Assembly (NCBI RefSeq): GCF_000518265.1
Contig: NZ_JADG01000008.1
Span: forward strand, 372,001 to 436,000
Source: Actinomadura oligospora ATCC 43269
Lineage (GTDB): Bacteria; Actinomycetota; Actinomycetes; Streptosporangiales; Streptosporangiaceae
Direction of reading: 5' to 3'
DNA length: 64,000 nucleotides
Shown here piece by piece: positions 1 through 7,967 of the stretch (its first letter is position 1; the number at the start of each line of letters is the position of its first letter). Under the pieces are notes generated by a model. It made no database searches. It saw only the letters and a list, made by a program, of their open reading frames with translations, and had not been told where the DNA came from. The position numbers and the translations under genes were made by a program.

Positions 1-723
1 CTGCGGATGCTGGTCGGCTCCGGGCGCTGGGACCCGCTGTTCGAGGCCGAGGCCGTCGAGGCGTTCCTGGAGATGCGGGTGGACGGCCTGGTGCTGCTCA
101 GCGTCGTCCCGGAGTCGCTGAAGGAGGCGGCGTCGTCGGTGCCGGTCGTGGTCGTCGGCGAACGCGACGTGCAGGGCGTGGACATCGTGGTGGACGACGA
201 CGAACTCGGCGCGTCCCTCGCCGTGGACCACCTGGTGGACCTCGGCCACCGGCGGATCGCGCATATCGAGGGGGCGCGCTCCACCACTGCCCGGTACCGG
301 CGCGCGGGCTACGAGAAGGCGATGCGGCGACACGGCCTGGCGGACGAGATCGTCGTCGAGCCCGGCGACTTCACCGAGGAGGGCGGGTACCGCGCGGCGC
401 GCACGCTGCTCGCCCGGCCCGACCGTCCCACCGCGATCTTCGCGCCGAACGACCTGGTCGCGACGGGCGCGCTGTCGGCGGCGGACGAGCTGGACCTGCC
501 GGTCCCGGAGAAGGTGTCGATCGTCGGGTACGACAACACCCATCTCGCCGCGATCCGGCACATCTCGCTGACCAGCGTGAACCAGCCGCGCCGCGACATG
601 GGCCGGGTGGCCGCCGAGCTGCTCACCACCCGGATCGGGGATCCGGCGCGGGCCGCGCGGCAGAATCTCGTCGTTCCGCACCTGGTCGTCCGGTCGTCCA
701 CCGGGCCTGTCCCGGCGCTGTGA
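1..723 (+). CDS. LacI/GalR-family transcriptional regulator, C-terminal part (5' truncated by window)
   Basis: The visible 240 residues are the effector-binding half of a LacI/GalR repressor. The reading frame is open to the left edge, so the start codon and the N-terminal helix-turn-helix lie outside. Family landmarks are the hinge segment AVDHLVDLGHRRIAHIEG (around 240-290 nt), a 'PTAIFAPNDLVATGAL' segment and 'VSIVGYDNTHLA' near the end, all typical of periplasmic-binding-protein-like sugar sensors that dimerise and release DNA on ligand binding. The effector cannot be read from sequence. No carbohydrate gene follows on the same strand, so any target operon is probably upstream, outside the window. 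Confidence 0.9.
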   Translation: MRMLVGSGRWDPLFEAEAVEAFLEMRVDGLVLLSVVPESLKEAASSVPVVVVGERDVQGVDIVVDDDELGASLAVDHLVDLGHRRIAHIEGARSTTARYRRAGYEKAMRRHGLADEIVVEPGDFTEEGGYRAARTLLARPDRPTAIFAPNDLVATGALSAADELDLPVPEKVSIVGYDNTHLAAIRHISLTSVNQPRRDMGRVAAELLTTRIGDPARAARQNLVVPHLVVRSSTGPVPAL

Positions 724-1055
724 TCCGGCGCGGTGGAGACCCGGGTGTGACGCGCCCGCGCTGAGGGGAGTTCCGGCTGGTGACGGGCTTGGCGTCCGGC
801 GTCGGAGTGGGTCGTTCAGCGGTGGGTAGCGGATGGGTCGATCATCGTCCCGAAGTGGTGGCCCCCGGGTAAGGGGCTCGCCAAGCCTGACGCGATCGGT
901 CGACCGGACCGAGCCGTCCGGTGGTTAATGGGTGGACCGTTCGGCGGATTCGGGGCCCTCGCCGAAGCGGGCCGAATCCCCAGGGGAGGACGGTCCGGGC
1001 GGGCCTCGTGGAACGGACACGGGAAAGATCGGGTTCACCCAGGGGGGCGAGTTCC
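724..1055. other. Intergenic stretch, no gene seen
   Basis: About 330 bp between the regulator stop and the next small gene. It contains short G+C palindromes (for example around 905-922, cggaccgagccgtccg) but no T-tract terminator and no convincing coding frame on either strand. It presumably holds the promoter of the small gene at 1056. Confidence 0.4.
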
Positions 1056-1289
1056 GTGCGGGATCCGGAATTGGTGTCGTGTGCGCAGCGGGCGGCGAAC
1101 GAGCTCGAGCGCGCCTGGTCGGAATGGCGCAACCAGCGGGGGCTCGCCGAGCAGGTGTCGGAGTCGGTCGCCAGCTACGTGGCCCACTCGATCGATCATC
1201 CGTGGGGCCGTCCGCGCGTGGTCCTCGGCCTGGACGCCGACGAGGCCCGGGCGCTCGCGGCGCTCCTGAGCACCCCGCGCGGCTTCTGA
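1056..1289 (+). CDS. Small hypothetical protein, 77 aa
   Basis: The GTG at 1056 is preceded by a purine-rich AGGGGGGCGAG Shine-Dalgarno-like run, which is why I prefer it to upstream in-frame codons. The product is soluble and mildly acidic with an amphipathic helical first half (NELERAWSEWRNQRGLAEQV) and a C-terminal 'LGLDADEARALAALL' helix. I do not recognise a domain; small proteins like this are common in actinomycetes. It has no close operon partner, since the next gene starts 230 bp downstream. Confidence 0.55.
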   Translation: MRDPELVSCAQRAANELERAWSEWRNQRGLAEQVSESVASYVAHSIDHPWGRPRVVLGLDADEARALAALLSTPRGF

Positions 1290-1520
1290 CGGCCCTCGGG
1301 CGGCCTGGGCGGCGCGTGATTCGTGTGCCGGAAGGGACGCGTGGCGTCGAGGTTTTGGTTCTGTGTCCGTGTGGACGGATATGCCTTCCCAGCTTGGCAT
1401 GGGCCGGTTCTGGAGGGCCGAGCACGGACACCGATTTCGTGGAGTCCGTTTGACGAACGCCTCCTGGTGTGCAAACTGGCAGGGGCGTTTGTCACGGAAG
1501 CATCACGAGAGGACGACTCG

Positions 1521-2381
1521 GTGCGCATTCATTCAGCGCGCGGCCCGGTGGCGGTCGGACTGGCCCTGTGTCTCGGGGCGCTGACCGCCTGCGGGAGCGG
1601 GTCGTCAGGTGATCAGGCGGCCGGAGCGGAGCGGGCGGCGCCTCCGGAGGCGTCCGGCGAGGCCGCCGCTCCGGGCGCGACGTCGCCGGGCAAGGAGCCC
1701 GCCGCTCCCACGGGTTCGCTGCGCGGCAAGACCATCGCGATCGACCCCGGGCACAACGGCGGGAACGACAACGCGCCGTCCGCGATCAACAAGCAGGTGG
1801 ACGTCGGCAACGGCCGTAAGGAGTGCGACACCACCGGGACGCAGACCGCGTCCGGGTACACCGAGCACGCCTTCACCTGGGACGTGTCGAAGCGGCTACG
1901 CAAGCTGCTCCAGGCCCAGGGCGCCAAGGTCGTGATGACCAGGAAGAACGACACGGGCGTCGGGCCGTGCGTGACCGAGCGCGCGGCGACTGGGAACAAG
2001 GCGCACGCGGACGCGGCGATCTCGATCCACGGGGACGGCGCGGCCAGGTCCGGGCACGGCTTCCACATCATCGAGCCGCTGCCGGTCCCGGCGGGCGGCA
2101 ACACCAAGATCGTCGAGCCGTCGGCGCGGCTGGGCGAGGCGGTCCGTGACGCCTACCACTCCGGGACGGGCATCCCCTACTCCACCTACCTCGGCAAGAA
2201 GGCGATCGACAAGCGGGACGACCTGGGCGGACTCAACCTGTCCACGGTCCCGAAGATCTTCATCGAGTGCGGCAACATGCAGAACCCGGGCGACGCGGCC
2301 AAGTTGTCCGACGCGTCCTTCCGGCAGCGCGCCGCGGTGGCGCTGGACCAGGGGATCACCGCCTTCCTCAGCGGCCGCTGA
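1521..2381 (+). CDS. N-acetylmuramoyl-L-alanine amidase (Amidase_3), lipoprotein
   Basis: A 286-residue zinc amidase predicted to cleave the MurNAc-L-Ala bond of peptidoglycan at the outer face of the membrane. The GTG start follows GAGAGGA. The N terminus is a lipoprotein signal peptide ending in the lipobox LTAC, followed by a Gly/Ser/Ala/Pro-rich linker. The catalytic domain shows the Amidase_3 pattern: first zinc His in AIDPGHNGG, a Glu in TEHAFTWD, second His in AISIHGDG, and the catalytic Glu in FIECGNMQNPGDA near the C terminus. It stands alone, with 79 bp to the next gene. Membrane anchoring by lipidation suggests a role in wall remodelling rather than secreted lysis. Confidence 0.9.
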   Translation: MRIHSARGPVAVGLALCLGALTACGSGSSGDQAAGAERAAPPEASGEAAAPGATSPGKEPAAPTGSLRGKTIAIDPGHNGGNDNAPSAINKQVDVGNGRKECDTTGTQTASGYTEHAFTWDVSKRLRKLLQAQGAKVVMTRKNDTGVGPCVTERAATGNKAHADAAISIHGDGAARSGHGFHIIEPLPVPAGGNTKIVEPSARLGEAVRDAYHSGTGIPYSTYLGKKAIDKRDDLGGLNLSTVPKIFIECGNMQNPGDAAKLSDASFRQRAAVALDQGITAFLSGR

Positions 2382-2459
2382 CCCGTCCTCGCCGCCGCTC
2401 GCCGTCATGATCGGCGGGGCGGTCCGGCGCGCCGGGGGCGCGGGCGGCAGGATGGACGG

Positions 2460-3971
2460 GTGCGTGAACTGCTCGGGCGTCTCGGAGCCCGTTTCGAAGA
2501 GGCCGGATACACCGTCGAGGGCGTCCGGGAGACGCTCGGCCCGGTCGCGGGCGGGGCGCTGGCGCGGGACGAGATCGTCCCGGCGCTGCGGGCGACCACC
2601 GACGGGTCGACGCTCGCCGAGCTGATCCGGCTGTTCTGGCTGCAGGTGCCGGTCGCCGCGTCCAGGCTGCCCGGCCTCGCCGGGGATCTGGTGGAGGCGG
2701 GGCTCGCCACGCTGGACGGGGAGTCGGCGGACGAGCTGTTTCCCGTGTTCCACGTCGAGCCGGTCGAGTCGGTTCTGGGGTCGGGGCATCTCGGGTACGT
2801 GGTCTCCGATCTGAAGGTGCGTCCCGGTGAGGGGCGGCTGCCGCGGCCGGACCACGTCGTCGGCACGGGCGGCGCGGCGACCAGTCTGGCCCGGCTCGTT
2901 ATCCACAAGCCTGTGGATAACGTCCTTGATCTGGGGACCGGATGCGGGGTGCAGGTCTTGCATCTCGCCGACCCCGCGGTCCGTCCGAAACCCGGCCGGA
3001 TCACGGCCACCGACATCAATCCGCGGGCCCTGAAACTGGCCGAGAAGAGCTTCGCGCTGTCCCGGCTGGACGGCGTCGAACTGCTCGAGGGGTCGCTGCT
3101 GGAGCCCGTCCGCGACCGCCGTTTCGACCTCATCGTGTCCAACCCGCCGTTCGTGGTCGGACCGCCCGAAAGTGGCTTCACCTACCGCGAGTCGGGCATG
3201 CACGGCGACGAGTTCTGCAGCCGCCTGGTCGCCGAGGCGCCCGCGCTGCTGACCGAGGGCGGGACGGTCCAGCTGCTCGCGAACTGGCTGCATATCCAGG
3301 GCGAACCGTGGCAGGAGCGGGTCGGCGCGTGGGTCGGGGCGGCCGGTTGCGACGCCTGGGTCGTGCAGCGGGACGTCCAGGATCCGGCCGAGTACGCCGA
3401 ACTGTGGCTGCGCGACTCGGCGGAGGCGGGAACGCCCGAGCACGGCCGCCGCTACAAGGAGTGGCTGGACTACTTCGACGCCCGGAAGGTCGAGGCGGTC
3501 GGCTTCGGCTGGATCACGTTGCGGATGGCCGGAAGTAACCGTCCCGCCGTCCGGATCGAGGAACTGCGGCACACCGTCGACCAGCCCGTCGGGGCGTACG
3601 CGAACGCCGTCCTGGACGGCCTCGTCGCCGCCCGGGAGTTTTCCACAGCCTGTGGACGAGTAGACGGCCTGGAGCAGATCCGGTTGCGGTCCGCGGCCGG
3701 TCTAGTCCAGGAGCAGATCGGGCCGCCCGGCGACGAGCATCCCGAGCGGATCCTGCTCCGGCAGACGGGCGGGCTGCGGCGTGCCGCCGGGGTCGGCACG
3801 GCCGAGGCGGGCCTCGCCGGCGTTTGCGACGGGTCGCTGCCGCTGGCCCCGCTGCTCGACGCGATCGCGCAGCTCATGGACATGGACGGCGACCAGATCC
3901 GGGCGCACGCGGCGGCCGTCCTGCCCGAGTTGATCGCGGACGGGTTCTTCGAGGTCGCCTCACTCGGCTGA
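2460..3971 (+). CDS. SAM-dependent methyltransferase (N5-glutamine / N6-adenine MTase-like), 503 aa
   Basis: Class I methyltransferase with a roughly 150-residue N-terminal extension and a C-terminal winged-helix-like tail. The SAM-binding motif I is VLDLGTGCGVQVLHLA, motif II carries ATDINPRAL, and the catalytic motif IV is DLIVSNPPFVVGP. The NPPF signature marks enzymes that methylate planar amide or amino nitrogens (PrmC/HemK-like, or rRNA/DNA adenine MTases). The size and architecture match a large actinobacterial family of unknown substrate, so I give no symbol. The start is GTG 78 bp after the amidase stop. The last 12 nt overlap the convergent exchanger gene. Confidence 0.8.
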   Translation: MRELLGRLGARFEEAGYTVEGVRETLGPVAGGALARDEIVPALRATTDGSTLAELIRLFWLQVPVAASRLPGLAGDLVEAGLATLDGESADELFPVFHVEPVESVLGSGHLGYVVSDLKVRPGEGRLPRPDHVVGTGGAATSLARLVIHKPVDNVLDLGTGCGVQVLHLADPAVRPKPGRITATDINPRALKLAEKSFALSRLDGVELLEGSLLEPVRDRRFDLIVSNPPFVVGPPESGFTYRESGMHGDEFCSRLVAEAPALLTEGGTVQLLANWLHIQGEPWQERVGAWVGAAGCDAWVVQRDVQDPAEYAELWLRDSAEAGTPEHGRRYKEWLDYFDARKVEAVGFGWITLRMAGSNRPAVRIEELRHTVDQPVGAYANAVLDGLVAAREFSTACGRVDGLEQIRLRSAAGLVQEQIGPPGDEHPERILLRQTGGLRRAAGVGTAEAGLAGVCDGSLPLAPLLDAIAQLMDMDGDQIRAHAAAVLPELIADGFFEVASLG

Positions 3972-5219
3972 CCCGCGGCCCTCGTCCGCCGGCCGGGCGA
4001 CCGCGCGCAGCGCCGCGACCATGTCGTCCTTCTTCAGGGTCAGGATGGTGAAGCCGGCCGCCAGGTAGACGCCGGACAGGAACAGGCGCACGCCGTGCCA
4101 CGGCAGGACGAACTGGGCCGCGAACAGGGCGAACAGCAGGGCGGCCTCGCGGCGCCGGAACTCCAGGTCCACCAGTAGCGCGAGGCCGAGGACGGTCTGC
4201 GCGGCGGTCAGCAGCACCTCCTCGGTCTGCCGCGCGTCCAGCGGGAGCGACCAGTCGCCGCCGCCCAGCCGGAACGCGATCGGGAGCGTCCCGATCAGCA
4301 GCGTCCACTGGTTGACCTTGCTGGACAGCAGCGTCCCGATCGCGTCGGAGTCCCGCAGCCGCCACGCGAACACCACCGCGACGATGAGCTCCGGCGCCTC
4401 CGACGCCAGCGGGGCGAGCCACTGCACCAGCAGGAACCGGTCGATCCCGAGCGTCGACCCGGCGTTCACCAGCGACTCGGCGAACGGCTCCGCGCACGCG
4501 AAGATCACCACCGCGCCGAGCAGGAACAACACCGCGGTCGTCACGCGACGGGCCTCGGTGGGCAGCGCGGCGAGGACGGCCGGGACGCCGACGGGCTCCT
4601 CCTCGTCCTCGGTGCCGATCCGCGCGATCCGGACGACATACAGGACGTAGAGGTATATAAGGACGATCGCGACGTACCACCCGATCTCCCCGGCCAGCGC
4701 GGGCACGAACGCGACCACCGCGGCGATCGCCAGGAACCCGAGCTCGATCCGGTGATGCCCGCGCAGCCGGACGGGCCGGATCTCCTCCCGAGCCGAGCCG
4801 CCGCGCTTCCGGACGAGGCGGCGGCTGCCCAGCGTGAAGGCGAGGACGACCAGGGCCCAGCCGACGCCCACGAGCAGCCGGTTCGCGCCCGTCATGTTCG
4901 CCGCCGCGTACGCCGTGTACTCCGGCTTCGTGCCCGCGGCGTAGGCGTAGTAGAGGTCGACGGCGTACTCGGGAAGCACCGCGATCAGGGCGAGCAGCGC
5001 CAGCGCGAGCGCCCCGGACATGTCCCGGCGCGCCGTCTCCGACGCCCACATCAGCAGGATGGCCGCGCCCAGCACCCCGGCCCCGAAGAAGATCATGCTG
5101 GGCACCGGCGAGGGATGCGTTCCCGACAGCCGCAGCACGACCGCCGGCGCCGCCAGCACGACGACACCCGCCATCCGTGCCGCGATCGTCCTGTCCGACA
5201 ACGGCGTCAGAGCCGACAT
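3960..5219 (-). CDS. Sodium/calcium exchanger (CaCA superfamily) membrane protein, 419 aa
   Basis: Polytopic membrane protein with about 10-11 hydrophobic segments and the two inverted alpha-repeats that form the ion pathway of CaCA antiporters. Alpha-1 is the LPEYAVDLYYAYAAGT region and alpha-2 is ASEAPELIVAVVFAWR followed by LLSSKVNQWTLLIGTLPIAF. The Glu in each repeat (LPE, APE) corresponds to cation-coordinating acidic residues in the family. It probably exports Ca2+ or another divalent cation in exchange for Na+ or H+. The ATG start has a GGGAGGG site upstream. It converges on the methyltransferase gene with a 12-nt overlap. Confidence 0.85.
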   Translation of the reverse strand: MSALTPLSDRTIAARMAGVVVLAAPAVVLRLSGTHPSPVPSMIFFGAGVLGAAILLMWASETARRDMSGALALALLALIAVLPEYAVDLYYAYAAGTKPEYTAYAAANMTGANRLLVGVGWALVVLAFTLGSRRLVRKRGGSAREEIRPVRLRGHHRIELGFLAIAAVVAFVPALAGEIGWYVAIVLIYLYVLYVVRIARIGTEDEEEPVGVPAVLAALPTEARRVTTAVLFLLGAVVIFACAEPFAESLVNAGSTLGIDRFLLVQWLAPLASEAPELIVAVVFAWRLRDSDAIGTLLSSKVNQWTLLIGTLPIAFRLGGGDWSLPLDARQTEEVLLTAAQTVLGLALLVDLEFRRREAALLFALFAAQFVLPWHGVRLFLSGVYLAAGFTILTLKKDDMVAALRAVARPADEGRGSAE

Positions 5220-5610
5220 ACCCCGAACCCTCCCGCCGTCCAGGTCGAGCTACGTCCACCCCCCGGCAAAGAACACTCCGCCCGGAACCGCCACCTCACC
5301 AGCCGATTCGCCCCCAAGCGGCCGCCTAGGCCACCCCGCATCGCGAACCGTGAACCGTCCGGCGCGCGCCGCCACGCAGCTGAGCAACGACGCAGTCCGG
5401 CGGCGGAGGTGGTCACCGGTGGCGGGCGGGAGCCGGGATGTGGGTGTCGGGCGATGGGGTGCGCTCGTGTTTGCGTCTCGGCCAGTTCGGCGATGCGCCG
5501 GGTCGGGCCCGCGACCGCACCGGCGCCCTGTTGCGTCGGCGGCGAGATCCTCGCCTTTTGTCCGGGCAAGGGGCGGCTGGGGGCCCCGTGGCCGGGTGTT
5601 CGTGTCTGGG
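5220..5610. other. Intergenic stretch, no gene seen
   Basis: About 390 bp between the exchanger start (minus strand) and the pyrD stop (minus strand). It contains G+C-rich palindromic stretches near 5565-5595 (ggggcggctgggggccccg) that could act as a factor-dependent terminator for pyrD, and the promoter of the exchanger at its left end. I see no coding frame with an acceptable start and ribosome-binding site. Confidence 0.4.
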
Positions 5611-6717
5611 TCAGGTGGTTTTGGGGGTGCGGGCTTCGGTGAGGGTGCGGAAGGTGCTGGCGCGGAGGCGGCGGGAGAGGTCGCGGTGGATGCGCCAGGC
5701 CCACAGGGGGCCGCCGTAGATCATTCCGGTGAAGCCCTGGACGAGGGTGGCGCCGGCGCGGATGCGTTCCCACACGTCGTCGGCGGTCTCGATGCCGCCG
5801 ACGGAGATCAGGACGAGGCGGTCGCCGGTGCGGGCGCGCAGCCGCCGCAGGACCTCCAGCGACCGGGCCTTGAGCGGCGCGCCGGACAGTCCGCCGGTCT
5901 CCTTGGTCAGCGAGGACGGGCTGGCGAGGCCGTCGCGGGAGATCGTGGTGTTGGTGGCGATGATGCCGTCCAGGCCGAGGTCGAGCGCGAGGTCGGCGAC
6001 GGCGTCCACGTCCTCGTCGGCGAGGTCGGGGGCGATCTTGACCAGGAGCGGGACGTGGCGGTCCGGGGCGGCGCGGTCGGCGGCCTCGCGGACGGCGGTC
6101 AGCAGCGGACGCAGCACCTCGACGGCCTGGAGGTTCCGCAGGCCGGGGGTGTTCGGCGAGCTGACGTTGACCACGAGGTAGTCGGCGAGCGGGGCGAGCC
6201 GCTCGGCGCTCACGACGTAGTCGGCGGCGGCCTCGGCCTCCGGCACCACCTTGGTCTTGCCGATGTTGACGCCGACGATCGTGCTGTCCGGCGTCCTGCG
6301 GCGGCTGCGCAGGCGACGCGCGGCGTCCGCGGAGCCCAGGTTGTTGAAGCCCATGCGGTTGACGACCGCCCGGTCCGGGAGCAGCCGGAACAGGCGGGGG
6401 CGCGGGTTGCCCGGCTGCGCGTGCCCGGTCAGCGTGCCGATCTCCACATGCCCGAAGCCGAACGCGCCGAGCGCCTCGTAGGCGACCGCGTCCTTGTCGA
6501 AGCCCGCGGCGAGGCCGAGCGGGCCGGGGAACTCCAGGCCGAGCGCCGCGACGCGCAGCGCCGGGTCGCGCGGCGCGAGCGTGCGGCGCAGCAGCGGCGC
6601 GACGCCGGGCGTCGCCTGGATGGTCCGCAGCGCGCGCATCGTCAGATGGTGGATGTCCTCGGCGTCCATGAACCGGGCGATGACGTGGCGGAACAGCAGT
6701 GAGTACAGCATCACCAC
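5611..6717 (-). CDS. pyrD: Dihydroorotate dehydrogenase (quinone), class 2
   Basis: Fourth step of pyrimidine biosynthesis: FMN-dependent oxidation of dihydroorotate to orotate with quinone as acceptor. The 368-residue length and the N-terminal amphipathic extension before the barrel ([21 protein letters not shown]) mark the membrane-associated class 2 enzyme. Signature segments are [12 protein letters not shown] (FMN-binding entry), [22 protein letters not shown] (catalytic Ser in the class 2 enzyme), KIAPDL, IIATNTT and the phosphate-binding VGGIETADD and [10 protein letters not shown]. Two consecutive GTG codons and an ATG at 6711 are possible starts. It appears monocistronic. Confidence 0.95.
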   Translation of the reverse strand: MVMLYSLLFRHVIARFMDAEDIHHLTMRALRTIQATPGVAPLLRRTLAPRDPALRVAALGLEFPGPLGLAAGFDKDAVAYEALGAFGFGHVEIGTLTGHAQPGNPRPRLFRLLPDRAVVNRMGFNNLGSADAARRLRSRRRTPDSTIVGVNIGKTKVVPEAEAAADYVVSAERLAPLADYLVVNVSSPNTPGLRNLQAVEVLRPLLTAVREAADRAAPDRHVPLLVKIAPDLADEDVDAVADLALDLGLDGIIATNTTISRDGLASPSSLTKETGGLSGAPLKARSLEVLRRLRARTGDRLVLISVGGIETADDVWERIRAGATLVQGFTGMIYGGPLWAWRIHRDLSRRLRASTFRTLTEARTPKTT

Positions 6718-6785
6718 GAGTATCCCAGGCGGCCCGAGCGAAAACGGTTTGAGGGCGTCCGAGGGCGCCGCCTACCCTGGTGGAC

Positions 6786-6860
6786 ATGATCGAGAACCTG
6801 CTGGCCACCGTGTGCGTGGCCGTGCCGCAGCGGATCATCCGCCACCGCGTCGCCGTCTGA
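6786..6860 (+). CDS. Possible 24-residue small ORF
   Basis: A short frame (MIENLLATVCVAVPQRIIRH...) beginning with ATG at 6786, 68 bp upstream of pyrD on the opposite strand and 80 bp before the next + strand gene. Coding potential cannot be judged at this length and the upstream GGTGG is only a weak ribosome-binding site. I list it because the frame is neat, hydrophobic then basic, and lies in a promoter-like gap. It may equally be chance. Confidence 0.2.
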   Translation: MIENLLATVCVAVPQRIIRHRVAV

Positions 6861-6941
6861 CGGACGGCCCCCTGCGGAACTCCCGCCCGGGCCGGACGAC
6901 GACCGGACAGTCATCGCCTGCCATCACGGGAGCGGCTCACC

Positions 6942-7169
6942 ATGGCCAAGAACAGGAACAACATGCTCGGCGTCGGCGGACAGCGGCGCAAGGTCTCACG
7001 CGCAGGCCTGCGCGGAGGGCCGGGCGGCGGACGCGGCCCGGCCAACGACGGCGCGGACGCCAAGCGCACGCTGGCCGAGTCGATGCGCGAGCGCCTCGAC
7101 GCCCAGCGTCGTACCGCCGAGCAGGAGACCAGCGAGGACGACACCAGCGAGAACAACACCGCCGAGTGA
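6942..7169 (+). CDS. Small basic/acidic conserved protein resembling the DUF6243 family, 75 aa
   Basis: The product begins MAKNRNNMLGVGGQRRKVSR, a pattern I associate with the short actinobacterial DUF6243 family (function unknown), then has a Gly/Arg-rich linker and a Glu/Thr/Asn-rich C-terminal helix (AESMRERLDAQRRTAEQ). The sharp switch from a basic N terminus to an acidic C terminus suggests a disordered or nucleic-acid-associated protein. The ATG is preceded by GGGAGCGGCTCACC. Assignment rests on my memory of the family pattern. Confidence 0.6.
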   Translation: MAKNRNNMLGVGGQRRKVSRAGLRGGPGGGRGPANDGADAKRTLAESMRERLDAQRRTAEQETSEDDTSENNTAE

Positions 7170-7250
7170 CCATCGACGGACCCGAGAGGTCGCCCGCGTC
7201 GCCCAACGCCGAGTGACGTCAACGCCCCTGGTGGGACCGCCGACGACGGC

Positions 7251-7655
7251 CTCGCCCAATGACGGTTGACCGGTCTAGGCAGTCACCGTTGGGCGGCACC
7301 GCCGGATGACCTCGGAGGTTCTGCGAAGCCTGCCGGTAGCGGTCTCGCCGGATAAGCGTTGACGGATCTGGACGCTGCCGATGGTTGATCCCGCCGAGGG
7401 ACCGTCCCGACGGTCCCTCGGCCCGGGGCCGCCCGGGGCCACGGTCCCTCGGCCCGGGCCACCTGGGGCCGCATCGCCGAGCGACGGTCGACGGTTTGCG
7501 GGCCTGCCGGTGGCAGCCTGCCGGGTGGCCGCTGACGGATCCGGGCGGTCGCCGATGGCGGCGTTGCCGAGTGGCCGTTGATGGAACTGGGTGGTTGCCG
7601 GTGGTGGCCTCGTCCGGATGATGCCGATGGGTTCGAGAGGTTGTCGAGGGCGGCG
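7251..7655 (+). repeat. Degenerate approximately 46-bp tandem repeats
   Basis: Units beginning with a t(c/g)gccg-type word and sharing the pattern ggccgttgacggatctgggcgg...gccgatggcgg recur at 7344-7389, then in register every 46 bp at 7472, 7518, 7564 and 7610, with more diverged copies at 7251 and 7300. The register is exact for the four right-hand copies even where the sequence has drifted. No open frame is consistent with all copies, so this is a non-coding array. The function is unknown: it could be a decayed minisatellite, a protein-binding array or a mobile repeat. Confidence 0.6.
7394..7421. repeat. Perfect 12-bp inverted repeat inside the tandem array
   Basis: ccgagggaccgt at 7394-7405 and its exact complement at 7410-7421, loop cccg. 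The right arm plus flank (acggtccctcggcccggg) is duplicated at 7441-7458. No T-run follows in either direction, so a classical intrinsic terminator is unlikely. It splits the 46-bp repeat array in two. Confidence 0.7.
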
Positions 7656-7967
7656 TTCCGGAGTGTTTCGGGGCGGTGCCCAGGCGCGAGCCAGGGCATC
7701 GGATGCTGGGCCAGATCGGCGGCGGAAGTTCGCGGCATCGGCTTCGTAGGCACCTTTTGCGCGTTCTGGCGGCTGGTCGGAGTGTGAACTGGACCGGCGT
7801 TCGTGCCCTGCGGGGCGCGGACGCCGGTTTCGTTATGTAGTCGAGCCGATACGTTGGGTCAGATTTCGGGTTTATTCGCCACCTGTTACAAGAAAACCAT
7901 CACGATCAGTAAGGGGAATACGTCACGGTGGAGTCGTTGGTGGATCTGACAACCACTGGGGGGCGTT

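Larger units (their letters stand above)
7170..7967. other. Long non-coding interval with degenerate tandem repeats and a hairpin
   Basis: Almost 800 bp with no gene I can support on either strand. Its left two-thirds is built of degenerate tandem units of about 46 bp interrupted by a perfect 12-bp stem (separate entries). Its right end, from about 7840, is relatively A+T-rich (gttacaagaaaaccatcacgatcagtaaggg) and probably contains the promoter of the large sigma-like gene at 7968. Confidence 0.6.

Noticed and set aside
5020..6702. 560-codon + strand frame across pyrD
   Set aside because: Antisense of pyrD; Gly/Ala/Val-rich shadow.
6711..6914. Small minus-strand frame upstream of pyrD
   Set aside because: Overlaps the pyrD promoter region, no ribosome site and no recognisable content.
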